NCBI GenBank assembly: GCA_020249435.1
Contig: JADCFQ010000025.1
Coordinates: 57,024 to 121,023 of the forward strand
Origin: Roseomonas sp.
GTDB lineage: Bacteria > Pseudomonadota > Alphaproteobacteria > Acetobacterales > Acetobacteraceae
DNA: 64,000 nucleotides
Reading direction: 5' to 3'
The notes beneath the pieces are model-generated. The model searched no databases, was not told the DNA's origin, and saw only the letters and a program-made list of their open reading frames with translations. Below, piece by piece: positions 1 through 8,604 of the stretch (position 1 is its first letter; every line of letters starts with the position of its first letter). Made by a program: the position numbers and the translations under genes.

Positions 1-1163
1 CCGCCGAGGAAATTCGCGGCATCCAGATAGCCCAGCACGAGATTGGCATCTGTCACCGCTGGTTCCGTGCCGCCCTGCCCATAGGCCGCCGGCCCTGGCA
101 CCGCGCCAGCGCTGCGCGGGCCGACCTGTAGCGTACCGCCCGCGCCGACATGGCCGATGGAACCGCCACCTGCGCCAAGCGTCACGATATCCAGGCTTTC
201 CAGCGCAATGCGTTCACCGGCCACATCGCGGCCTCGGCCAAGCGCGGCATCGCCTTCCTGGATCAGCGCAATATCGGTGGAGGTGCCGCCTACATCAAAC
301 GTGATCAAATCCTGCCCGAGACCTCGTTCCGCCAAGGCAACACCGGCCGCCACACCGCCCGCCGGGCCTGACAGCGCCGTGCCCGCCGCCAAGCGCGCCG
401 CTTCTTCCACCGGCGCAACACCGCCATGGGAGAGGATAACGAAAACCGGCCCGCCATAGCCCGCCTGTTCCAAACGCCCGCGCAGCCGCTCCAGATAGCG
501 CGAGACAATCGGGCCCACATAGGCATTCACCGCCGCGGTCGAAAAGCGCTCAAATTCCTTGATCTGCGGCAGAACTTCCGCCGATGTCGTGATGAAAACT
601 CCAGGCAAGGCCGCGCGCAAAGCCTCGGCTGCCGCGTTTTCATGGCGCGCATCGCGCCAGGAATGGAGGAAACAAACCGCGACGGCTTCCACTTTTTCCG
701 CGCGCAATTGTGTAATCGCTGCGTCAAGCGAAGCGTGATCCAGCGGCACTTCCACCCGCCCGTCCGGGCGCAGCCTTTCGCGCACCGCAAGCCGCAAACG
801 GCGCGGCACCAGCGCGGGTGCGGCGGGCAGGCGCATATTATAGCGTTCGGGCTTGAGACCTTCCCGCATTTCAATCACATCGCGATGTCCTTCCGTAGTC
901 AGCATCGCAATTTTCGCGCCCTTGCGTTCCAACAAGGCATTGGTGGCAACAGTGGTGCCATGCACGATGCGCTCTGTCTGGCGCAGCAGATCGGCCAGCG
1001 TGACGCCAAGTGATTCCGCGAGAACGGCAAGCCCCGCAACCACGCCTTCCGATTGATCCGCCGGCGTGCTGGCTGCCTTTGCGAGAGTGGTTGTTCCATC
1101 CGCCGCGACACAGACCACATCGGTGAAAGTGCCGCCGACATCAACGCCGATACGATAGGTCAT
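1..1163 (-). CDS. Hydantoinase/oxoprolinase family protein, subunit A (partial, C-terminus outside window)
   Basis: Reading down from 1163 gives MTYRIGVDVGGTFTDVV, the N-terminal ATP-binding signature of HyuA/oxoprolinase-A proteins. Family members use ATP to open hydantoin, 5-oxoproline or related lactam rings together with a B subunit, and act in the cytoplasm. About 387 residues are present without a stop; the family is usually 650-700 residues, so roughly half is missing beyond position 1. The ATG at 1163-1161 overlaps the TGA of the upstream B-subunit gene (ATGA), which indicates translational coupling and fixes the start. The exact substrate (hydantoin, oxoproline, N-methylhydantoin or acetophenone-type carboxylation) cannot be told from sequence. 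Confidence 0.9.
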   Translation of the reverse strand, partial: MTYRIGVDVGGTFTDVVCVAADGTTTLAKAASTPADQSEGVVAGLAVLAESLGVTLADLLRQTERIVHGTTVATNALLERKGAKIAMLTTEGHRDVIEMREGLKPERYNMRLPAAPALVPRRLRLAVRERLRPDGRVEVPLDHASLDAAITQLRAEKVEAVAVCFLHSWRDARHENAAAEALRAALPGVFITTSAEVLPQIKEFERFSTAAVNAYVGPIVSRYLERLRGRLEQAGYGGPVFVILSHGGVAPVEEAARLAAGTALSGPAGGVAAGVALAERGLGQDLITFDVGGTSTDIALIQEGDAALGRGRDVAGERIALESLDIVTLGAGGGSIGHVGAGGTLQVGPRSAGAVPGPAAYGQGGTEPAVTDANLVLGYLDAANFLG

Positions 1164-2806
1164 ACCAAACCCTCCGCCGCATCAGCCGCGCGCGCGGCAG
1201 GATCGCGTTTCTCGGGTGGCCCCCAACCGCCGCCGCCGCCGGAGAGCACATGCAATTGATCCCCCGGCGAAAGCGGAATGCCGACTTCCTTGGTGCGCAA
1301 ATCCCGCGCGCTGCCATCGGCGCGTTCCAGCCGGTAGTGGTGTGGTGCGCCATCCTGACCACCCAGCATCCCCGCCGCACCGTAACGCACCCCATCGCCT
1401 GCGGTATTCGCCACTGATGGGCCATCGGTTTCCAGCTTCAGCAGCAAATCGCCGCCAAGCCCGCCGCGATAAGTGCCATCGCCCGCGCTGCCGGGGCGGA
1501 ATTCATGCCGCGCGAAGAACAGCGGGAAACGCGCTTCTGCCATTTCCACACTGCCGAATTTCAAACCGCCGGCAGAATGCCATTCGCCGGCCGTGGACCA
1601 GCCATCGCCGCCCGAGGAACCCCCGCCACCTGGCCGCGCATGGAACATATGCCAGACGAAAAAGCGCCCTGGCCTGCGCGGGTCGCGCCCCTTGATCGCC
1701 ACGCGAAAACGCCGCCCCCAACCACCCATGGCACGATCCGGGCAGGCATTGGCAAGGGCTTTCACCACTGCCTCCACAACCTCATTCGAACAATGCGATG
1801 TGCACATGGTGACCGGCGCGCCTTCCGCGGCCCAAACCACCGTGCCTTCGCGCGCCTTGATGGTGAGCGGGCGGAAGCAGCCATCATTCTTCGCGACTTC
1901 AGGATCGAGCAGAAAGGCAAGTGCCATGCGCACCGCACTCGCCATATTGGGATAGGATGAATTGACGAAGCCAGGCGTCTGCGGCGCGCTTTCCGTGAGG
2001 TCCACCGTCAGATGATCGCCCTGTTTCGTGACGCGCGCGCGAATGGCAATATCCTTGCCGCCAAAGCCATCATCATCCAGAAACGCCTCCCCCAGCCAGG
2101 TGCCATCGGCCCAGGTGGAAATGATGCGCCGCGTATGCGCTTCCGCGAGCTTCAAGATGGCGTCCACGGCGGCGACGGTGGTATCAGCGCCATAACGCGC
2201 CAGCACTGACAGCAGGCGCTTTTCGCCGAGATGTGCCGCACCGATCATTGCCATCAGATCACCGCGCACATCGCGCGCCAACCGCGTATTGGTGATGATC
2301 ATACGGACCAAATCTTCGCGCGGCAGGCGCCCCTGGCCCAATAGAATGGGCGGCACGCGCAAGCCTTCTTGCCAAATCTCTGTCGCACCCGGATTATAGC
2401 CGCCATGGGTCGCGCCACCGATATCCGTGTGATGCGCACGCACGACCGACCAGAATACCAAGCGACCTTCGGCAAAGACCGGCACAATGGCCGTGAGGTC
2501 CGGCAAATGCGACCCGCCATGATAGGGATCGTTCAACAGATAGATATCGCCTTCCTGCACGCTATCGCCAAAGGCATCGCGCACCGCTTGCACGGCGAAT
2601 GGCATGGCGCCGACATGCACCGGAATGTGATCCGCCTGCGCCACCAGCCGCGCTTCCGCATCGCAGAGCGCAATCGAGAAATCGCGGGACGAATTCAGGA
2701 TTTGCGAATAGGCGGTGCGCAGCATCGCCTCCCCCATTTCCTCCACAATGGCGCGGAAACGGTTATCGAGGACCGAGAGCGTGACGGGATCAGGGGCGGT
2801 TTTCAT
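1160..2806 (-). CDS. Hydantoinase B/oxoprolinase family protein
   Basis: This 548-residue protein has the HyuB hallmarks: RAIVEEMGEAMLRTAYS near the N-terminus, DIYLLNDPYHGGSHLPD in the first third, and the glycine-rich SGGGGGWGPPEKRDP tail. It pairs with the A subunit encoded directly downstream (4-nt ATGA overlap). An upstream in-frame start would add 32 poorly conserved residues, so the ATG at 2806 (MKTAPDPVTLSVLDNRF) was chosen because B subunits normally begin here. The gene is divergent from the SMP-30 lactonase gene with 94 bp between starts, so that gap should hold both promoters. Substrate is unknown. Confidence 0.9.
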   Translation of the reverse strand: MKTAPDPVTLSVLDNRFRAIVEEMGEAMLRTAYSQILNSSRDFSIALCDAEARLVAQADHIPVHVGAMPFAVQAVRDAFGDSVQEGDIYLLNDPYHGGSHLPDLTAIVPVFAEGRLVFWSVVRAHHTDIGGATHGGYNPGATEIWQEGLRVPPILLGQGRLPREDLVRMIITNTRLARDVRGDLMAMIGAAHLGEKRLLSVLARYGADTTVAAVDAILKLAEAHTRRIISTWADGTWLGEAFLDDDGFGGKDIAIRARVTKQGDHLTVDLTESAPQTPGFVNSSYPNMASAVRMALAFLLDPEVAKNDGCFRPLTIKAREGTVVWAAEGAPVTMCTSHCSNEVVEAVVKALANACPDRAMGGWGRRFRVAIKGRDPRRPGRFFVWHMFHARPGGGGSSGGDGWSTAGEWHSAGGLKFGSVEMAEARFPLFFARHEFRPGSAGDGTYRGGLGGDLLLKLETDGPSVANTAGDGVRYGAAGMLGGQDGAPHHYRLERADGSARDLRTKEVGIPLSPGDQLHVLSGGGGGWGPPEKRDPAARAADAAEGLV

Positions 2807-2900
2807 GGGGTGAAGGCTTCCCCCGAAGGCGCCTGCCGTCAAGGCTTCGCAGCCGGGCAAAACGGGGCCATGATCAGGGCAACCAAACCAGGAGGAAACC

Positions 2901-3839
2901 ATGGCCGTTCATGTTGCATCACCCGACCTGAAGATCATCGCCGAGGGGCTGCGCTTCCCCGAAGGCCCGGTTGCCATGCCCGATGGGTCCGTGGCGCTGG
3001 TGGAAATCGAGGCGCGGCGCATCACCAAAGTGGCACCCAATGGCGCGAAAACCACAATCGCGACGGTGGAAGGCGCGCCGAATGGCCTCGCCCTTGGGCC
3101 GAATGGCAGTTTTTACGTCTGCAATAATGGCGGCTTCACCTGGCATGAGGAACCCGGGATGCTGCGCCCGAGCGGTCAGTCACCGGATTATTCCGGCGGG
3201 CGGATTGAAAAGATTGATCCGGCCACCGGCAAGGTTGAAGCGCTGATCCGCGTATGTGACGGGCGGCCCTTGCGTGGCCCGAATGATTTGATGTTCGATG
3301 GCAAGGGTGGTTTTTGGTTTTCTGATCTCGGCAAGGTGCGCGCGCGGGATCGCGACCATGGCGGCGCCTATTGGGCATCAGAAGATGGATCGCGCGTGGT
3401 GGAAGCGGCCTTCCCCGTATTTGGCGGTGCCAATGGCATTGGCATCAGCCCGGATGGCAAGGTGCTTTATGTGGCCGAGACCGAAACCGGTCGGCTTTGG
3501 GCCTGGGATATTGAAGCGCCCGGCAAGCTGAAGAAGGAACCCTGGCCATCCAGCGCGGGCGGGCGCGTGCTGTGCCAATTCCCTGGCTATCGGCGCCTGG
3601 ACAGCATCGCGATTGCCGCTTCGGGCAATATCATTGTGGCGACACTGGTGGCGGGGGAGATCACCACCGTGTCACCTTCGGGCGAGATCCTCCGCACCGT
3701 GAAAATGCCCGAACGCATGCCAACCAATATCTGCTTTGGCGGGCCGGATATGCGCACGGCTTATATTACGTTGTCCAACACGGGAAAGTTGGTGGCGATG
3801 CAGTGGGATGAACCGGGACTAAGACTCCCCCATAATTGA
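2901..3839 (+). CDS. SMP-30/gluconolactonase/LRE family protein
   Basis: A 312-residue six-bladed beta-propeller lactonase of the SMP-30/gluconolaconase family. Typical elements are the early LRFPEGPVAMPDGS blade with its metal-ligand Glu, then GPNDLMFDGKGGFWFSDLG and NGIGISPDGKVLYVAET. Such enzymes hydrolyse sugar or aromatic lactones with a divalent metal in the cytoplasm. AGGAGG at 2890-2895 sits at good distance before the ATG. The gene stands between the divergent hydantoinase genes and a convergent CaiB gene (13-bp gap), so it belongs to a catabolic neighbourhood. The substrate is not predictable. Confidence 0.87.
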   Translation: MAVHVASPDLKIIAEGLRFPEGPVAMPDGSVALVEIEARRITKVAPNGAKTTIATVEGAPNGLALGPNGSFYVCNNGGFTWHEEPGMLRPSGQSPDYSGGRIEKIDPATGKVEALIRVCDGRPLRGPNDLMFDGKGGFWFSDLGKVRARDRDHGGAYWASEDGSRVVEAAFPVFGGANGIGISPDGKVLYVAETETGRLWAWDIEAPGKLKKEPWPSSAGGRVLCQFPGYRRLDSIAIAASGNIIVATLVAGEITTVSPSGEILRTVKMPERMPTNICFGGPDMRTAYITLSNTGKLVAMQWDEPGLRLPHN

Positions 3840-3852
3840 GAAGGGGCGCGCC

Positions 3853-4965
3853 TTACCCCAATTCAGCCAGCACATCCGCCGTATGCTGACCAAGCGCCGG
3901 GGCTTCCGCCATCCAATGGCCAAGCCCCGGCAGCATCGGCAGCGGCACCGCGCCCAATTGCGGCTGCGGAATGCGCGCGGCGGCGCCATAGGCGACCACA
4001 TGGTCATTCGCCAGCCAATCAAGCGGTGTATTCACGCGGTCAGCGAGCAGCCTTTCGCCCTGCAAGATCGTCACCCATTCCGAAACAGTTTTTTTCAGGA
4101 AGGCCGCGCGAATAATGGCGTAAAGCGCATCCCTGTTCTGCCAACGCAAATCAAAGTTCAAGAAGCGCGGATCAGCGGCGATATCCGCCAGGCCCAGCGC
4201 GCCGCAAAGCTTTGGCCATTCCGCTTCACGCACCAGGGTAATCATCACCCAGCCGCCATCCGCCGCGCGATAGGCCCCGGCCGGCGCATTGGGTGGCGCG
4301 GCTGATTTGCCCTGCACGCCCCATTCGCCGATTTGATGCGTCAGCAGATTGGATGTCGCGGCCATCAGCGACATGTCAATCACGCGCTGTCGTGGCGTGC
4401 TATCCTGCGCGCGCGCGGCGAGGGCGACTTGCACGGCCGAAAACGCATAGATACCGGTTGCCATATCAGCGATAAAGGCGCCGGCCTTATGCGGCGCGCC
4501 ATCCGCGCCCTCATTCAGGCTGACAAAGCCGGAAAAGGCTTGCGCGACCGAATCCGTGCACGGCCGTTCCGCATAAGGCCCGCTTTGCCCGAAGCCGGAA
4601 ATGGAAAGACAGACCGCATCCGGCTTGGCGTTTTCTGGCCCAAGCCCGATGCGCGCGGCGACACCGGGGCGGAAGGCTTCAATCAGCACATCGGCTTGTG
4701 CCGCCAAGGCGGCAGCGGCGCGCTTGCCATCTTCCGATTTCAAATCCAGCACCACGGAACGTTTGCCGCGATTGAAGCACACCGTCATGACCGAAACCGT
4801 ATCCTTGGCCGTGCCAAGCCCGCGCGACCAATCGCCTTCGGGCGGTTCCAGCTTGATCACATCGGCGCCGCAGGCGGCCAGCATCATGCCGCAATAGGGC
4901 CCGGCAATGCCCTGGCCGGCATCCAGCACCCGAAGCCCCTTATAGGGCCGCATCGCTTCATTCAT
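3853..4965 (-). CDS. CaiB/BaiF family CoA-transferase (class III)
   Basis: This 370-residue protein begins with GLRVLDAGQGIAGPYCGMMLA, followed by GADVIKLEPPEGD, both characteristic of class III CoA-transferases. The catalytic Asp of the family corresponds to Asp167 in AFIADMATGIYA. These enzymes move CoA between carboxylic acids and are often used to activate an unusual acid for beta-oxidation. GGAGG lies 7 nt before the ATG at 4965, supporting that start over the ATG four codons later. The gene is divergent from the binding-protein gene at 5033, with 67 bp between them. The CoA donor and acceptor are unknown. Confidence 0.9.
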   Translation of the reverse strand: MNEAMRPYKGLRVLDAGQGIAGPYCGMMLAACGADVIKLEPPEGDWSRGLGTAKDTVSVMTVCFNRGKRSVVLDLKSEDGKRAAAALAAQADVLIEAFRPGVAARIGLGPENAKPDAVCLSISGFGQSGPYAERPCTDSVAQAFSGFVSLNEGADGAPHKAGAFIADMATGIYAFSAVQVALAARAQDSTPRQRVIDMSLMAATSNLLTHQIGEWGVQGKSAAPPNAPAGAYRAADGGWVMITLVREAEWPKLCGALGLADIAADPRFLNFDLRWQNRDALYAIIRAAFLKKTVSEWVTILQGERLLADRVNTPLDWLANDHVVAYGAAARIPQPQLGAVPLPMLPGLGHWMAEAPALGQHTADVLAELG

Positions 4966-5032
4966 CGCGTTTCCTCCAGCGCCAAATCATGCCTATCCTG
5001 ACGCCAAAGCTGAATAAGGGAAGGGGCCAGCC

Positions 5033-5998
5033 ATGAAGATCACTCGCCGCGCAGCAATCGCCGGTGCCTTGCTGCCATTTGCCGCGCGCGCACAGGCTCC
5101 AGAATGGCCAAGCCGCCCGGTGCGCTTCATTGTGCCCTATCCTCCCGGGGGGCCGACCGACATTATGGGCCGCATCGTCGCGCAAGCCGTGCAAGGGCCT
5201 CTTGGTCAGCCTTTCGTGGTGGAGAATCGCGCCGGCGCCAATGGGCTGATCGGGTCAGAGCAAGCGGCGCGCGCGGCACCGGATGGCAGCACCTTTCTGG
5301 TCAATGCCTCGGCCCATGTGATTGTGCCGCATCTGACGCCCAATATGCCGATTGATGTGCTGGCGGATTTCGCACCGGTGACGAATATCGCTGCCGTGCC
5401 GCTCTGGTTGGTGGTGAATCCGGCGCTACCAGTGCGCAGTGTCGCGGAATTCATCGCCTATGCGCGCGCCAATCCGGGGCGGATTGCTTATGCGTCTTCC
5501 TCGCAGGGCGGTGCGCCACATTTGGCCGGCGAATTGTTCAAGCTCATGACAGGAACCGATCTGGTACATGTGCCCTATCGCGGCAGTGGCCCGGCCGGGC
5601 AGGATCTGATCGCGGGCACGGTGCAGGCGATGTTCGACTCGGTGCCGGCAACCGCGGGCGCGGTGCGGGATGGGCGCTTGCGCGCGCTGGGCGTCACCAC
5701 ACGCAATCGCATCGCGCCCTTCCCGGATTTGCCGACCATCGCTGAAGCCGGCGTGCCTGGCTATGAAATTTCCACCTGGTACGGCATTTGGGCGCCGGCG
5801 CGCACACCGCCTGCCATCATCGCGCGTTTGCAACAGGCGGTTGCCGCCGCCGCACGCAACCCCGAAACGCGCGCGCGTTTTGATGCCCTGGGTGCAGAGC
5901 CCGTCGCCGATAGCCCAGAAGATTATGCGCGTTTCGTGCGCGCGGAATATGATCGCTGGGGTGCCTTGGTGCGCAATGCGAAAATAAAACTGGATTGA
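5033..5998 (+). CDS. Tripartite tricarboxylate transporter (TTT) substrate-binding protein, Bug/TctC family
   Basis: This 321-residue protein is a periplasmic binding protein of the Bug/TctC family. Markers are WPSRPVRFIVPYPPGGPTDIM after the signal, VVENRAGANGLIGSE, and VPYRGSGPAGQDLIAGTVQ. The N-terminus (MKITRRAAIAGALLPFAARA) is a signal peptide with an Arg pair that may use the Tat route. Bug proteins capture organic acids or related small molecules. No TctA/TctB membrane subunits are encoded in this window, so it is an orphan receptor, which is common in bacteria with expanded Bug families. It is followed by the GMC oxidoreductase gene after 10 nt and is probably co-transcribed with it. 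Confidence 0.93.
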   Translation: MKITRRAAIAGALLPFAARAQAPEWPSRPVRFIVPYPPGGPTDIMGRIVAQAVQGPLGQPFVVENRAGANGLIGSEQAARAAPDGSTFLVNASAHVIVPHLTPNMPIDVLADFAPVTNIAAVPLWLVVNPALPVRSVAEFIAYARANPGRIAYASSSQGGAPHLAGELFKLMTGTDLVHVPYRGSGPAGQDLIAGTVQAMFDSVPATAGAVRDGRLRALGVTTRNRIAPFPDLPTIAEAGVPGYEISTWYGIWAPARTPPAIIARLQQAVAAAARNPETRARFDALGAEPVADSPEDYARFVRAEYDRWGALVRNAKIKLD

Positions 5999-6008
5999 GG
6001 GCGAAGTG

Positions 6009-7601
6009 ATGGAAACGGATTACCTGGTGATTGGCGCGGGTTCCGCCGGCTGTGTGGTGGCAAGCCGGCTTGGCATGGCGGGTCGGCGCGTGACCTTGCT
6101 GGAAGCCGGGCCGAAGGATCGCCACCCTTGGATTCACATTCCCGCCGGCATGCTGAAGCTGATGCAGAATCAGAAACTGGTGAATTGGGGCTATACGACG
6201 GAAGCGGATGGCGGCAGCAATAATCGCGAAATCCGCTGGCCGCGTGGCCGCACCTTGGGCGGCACATCTTCCATCAACGGCATGCTTTATGTGCGCGGCA
6301 ATCCGGCCGATTTTGATCTTTGGGCGCAAATGGGCTGCCGTGGCTGGAGCTATGAGGAAGTGCTGCCGCTGTTTCGCCGCAGCGAAACCTATCGCAATGG
6401 TGGCGATCCTTCCGTGCGTGGGCAGGATGGGCCTTTGCAGGTGGAAGATTACCGCACCATCCTGCCGCTCACGCATCGCTTCATCGAAGCAGCGCAGCAG
6501 GCGGGCCATCCCTTCCGCCAGGATTTGAACGGCGTTGAACAGGAAGGTGTCGGCTATTCGCAAATGACGCGCATTGGCCGTTGGCGCGGTTCGACCGCAC
6601 GCACCTATCTGGCGCAGGCGGGTGATAAGGTCCAGGTGGAAACCGAAGCTCAGGTCACGCGATTGTTGTTTGAAGGCAGGCGTTGCGTGGGTGCGGAATT
6701 CCGCCAGGGCGGCACGCTCAAGCAAATCCACGCCAGGCGAGAAGTCATCCTGTCAGGCGGTGCGGTAAATTCGCCGCATGTACTGCAAATCTCCGGCATC
6801 GGTCCCGCCGAGCATTTGCGTGGGCTGGGCATTGAGGTGGTGCAGGATATGCCCCAGGTCGGCGCCAATTTGCAGGATCATTACGTCACGCGCGTACAGC
6901 ATCGCGTGAAGGACAGCATCAGCACCAATCAATTGGCGCGCGGCTTGCGCCTGGTGGAACAGGTGGCGCGCTTCTTCGCGCTGGGCAACGGCGCGCTGAC
7001 TTTTGGCGTGACCACGGCGCAGGTTTTCGCACGCTCCCGCGAGGGCCTCGCCAGCCCCGACCTGCAATTGTTGTTCACGCCGGCAAGCTATGCGCTGGGT
7101 CAGTTCGGTGTGCTTGAGAAAGAACCCGGCATGACCTGCGCCATTTGCCCGGTGAAGCCTGATAGCCGCGGCACGGTCATGGCGAAATCAGCTGATCCCT
7201 TCGAAAAACCCGCGATCCGACCAAATTACCTCTCGGCACGCAGCGATCAGGAATTGCTTGCGCGCGGGCTCCGCATGGTACGGCAGATTTTCGCGCAGGC
7301 TGCCATCACGCCCTATAGCGTGCGGGAATTGCTGCCGGGGTCAGCAGTGCAGAGTGATGACGAATTGCTCGCCTTTGCGCGGCAATATGGCACCACCATC
7401 TATCACCCGGTTGGCACCTGCCGCATGGGTGAAGACCCTGCGAGTGTGGTGGATAGCCGGCTTCGGTTGCGCGGCATTGCAGGGTTGCGGGTGATTGATG
7501 CCTCGATCATGCCGACACTCACCACCGGCAATACCAATGTGCCCACCATCATGATTGGCGAAAAAGGTGGCGATATGATCATGCAGGATGAGGCCGCGTA
7601 A
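6009..7601 (+). CDS. GMC family oxidoreductase (choline-dehydrogenase-like)
   Basis: This 530-residue FAD enzyme carries the Rossmann motif VIGAGSAGCVVASRL at the N-terminus, GRTLGGTSSINGMLYVRG (GMC signature 1), SGGAVNSPHVLQISGIGP (signature 2), and the C-terminal YHPVGTCRMG and TGNTNVPTIMIGEKG segments. GMC members oxidise alcohols, polyols or choline and pass electrons to a membrane acceptor. A GTG at 6006 immediately precedes the chosen ATG; GAGG at 5996 is better spaced for the ATG. The stop overlaps the next start by one base (TAATG), so it is an operon with the quinone-oxidoreductase-like gene. The true substrate is unknown. Confidence 0.92.
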   Translation: METDYLVIGAGSAGCVVASRLGMAGRRVTLLEAGPKDRHPWIHIPAGMLKLMQNQKLVNWGYTTEADGGSNNREIRWPRGRTLGGTSSINGMLYVRGNPADFDLWAQMGCRGWSYEEVLPLFRRSETYRNGGDPSVRGQDGPLQVEDYRTILPLTHRFIEAAQQAGHPFRQDLNGVEQEGVGYSQMTRIGRWRGSTARTYLAQAGDKVQVETEAQVTRLLFEGRRCVGAEFRQGGTLKQIHARREVILSGGAVNSPHVLQISGIGPAEHLRGLGIEVVQDMPQVGANLQDHYVTRVQHRVKDSISTNQLARGLRLVEQVARFFALGNGALTFGVTTAQVFARSREGLASPDLQLLFTPASYALGQFGVLEKEPGMTCAICPVKPDSRGTVMAKSADPFEKPAIRPNYLSARSDQELLARGLRMVRQIFAQAAITPYSVRELLPGSAVQSDDELLAFARQYGTTIYHPVGTCRMGEDPASVVDSRLRLRGIAGLRVIDASIMPTLTTGNTNVPTIMIGEKGGDMIMQDEAA

Positions 7602-8593
7602 TGCGCGCGATCATTTGCGAAAGCTGGCGGGAATTTGCGGAACTTGAAATCAAGGATGTGCCGCGCCCGGCGCTGCGCCCAGGTAGTGTGCGGATCAAGG
7701 TCGCGGCGGCGGGGGTTTCCTTCGCCACACAATTGGTCGTGGCCGGCAAGTATCAGCGCAAGCCGCCTTTGCCCTTCACGCCGGGGACCGAGATTGTCGG
7801 CACTGTTCTGGAAGCAGCACCGGATGCGGATGCGCCGCCGCCCGGCTCGCGCGTTTTCGCTGTAGTGGATTGGGGCGGCATGGCGGAAGAAGCCATTGCC
7901 GATGATATCCACACCATTGCCATTCCGGACGGCCTGCCTTTGGAACCGGCCGTGGCTTTCCCGATTTCCTACCCAACTGCCGGCGCCGCTTTGCTCTGGC
8001 GTGGCCGGATCAAATCCGGCGATTGGGTGATGGTGCATGGCGCGGCGGGCGGTGTTGGCCTTGCGGCTGTTGAAATCGCGAAGGCTTGCGGTGCCAAGGT
8101 GATTGCGCGCGCGGGTGCGGCGAAGCACGGCCTGCTGCGCGCCTGTGGCGCGGATATGGTGCTGGATAGCGCGGCACCCTTTCGCGATGCGGTGCGTGCC
8201 GCGACCGGCGGACGCGGAGTGGATTGCCTGGTGGATACGATTGGCGGTCCTGCCTTTGATGAAAGCCTGCGCTGCCTCGCGGATGGCGGAAATCTTGTGG
8301 TGGTGGGTTTTGCGGGCGGCGGCATTCCAACCCTGCAAACCAATATCCTGCTGCTCAAGAATATCGGTGTGATTGGTGTGAATTGGGGCACTTATGTCGG
8401 GTGGTCTCCGGGTGATGGCCGGCGGGATCATGCCCCCGCCGCGCGCGTGCTTTGGGATCAGTTGATGGTCTGGTGGCAGCAAGGCGCATTGAAGCCCGAA
8501 ATCCACGCGGCCTATCCGCTCGAGCAGTTTCGTGAAGCAATGGCCGAAGTTTCCGCAAGGCGCAGCGCGGGCCGCGTGATCCTGCGCCCCTGA
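7601..8593 (+). CDS. Zinc-type alcohol dehydrogenase-like protein, NADPH:quinone oxidoreductase family
   Basis: This 330-residue MDR-superfamily protein has the N-terminal GroES-like fold (PRPALRPGSVRIKVAAAGVSF) and the cofactor-binding GDWVMVHGAAGGVGLAAVEIAK segment, followed by a typical VDCLVDTIGG strand. The catalytic-zinc cysteines of true alcohol dehydrogenases are not visible, which fits the zinc-free quinone oxidoreductase/enoyl reductase branch that uses NADPH. Its start overlaps the stop of the GMC gene by one base, so the two are translationally coupled and likely handle consecutive redox steps. An exporter gene begins 11 nt later. Confidence 0.88.
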   Translation: MRAIICESWREFAELEIKDVPRPALRPGSVRIKVAAAGVSFATQLVVAGKYQRKPPLPFTPGTEIVGTVLEAAPDADAPPPGSRVFAVVDWGGMAEEAIADDIHTIAIPDGLPLEPAVAFPISYPTAGAALLWRGRIKSGDWVMVHGAAGGVGLAAVEIAKACGAKVIARAGAAKHGLLRACGADMVLDSAAPFRDAVRAATGGRGVDCLVDTIGGPAFDESLRCLADGGNLVVVGFAGGGIPTLQTNILLLKNIGVIGVNWGTYVGWSPGDGRRDHAPAARVLWDQLMVWWQQGALKPEIHAAYPLEQFREAMAEVSARRSAGRVILRP

Positions 8594-8604
8594 AGCTACG
8601 CGAG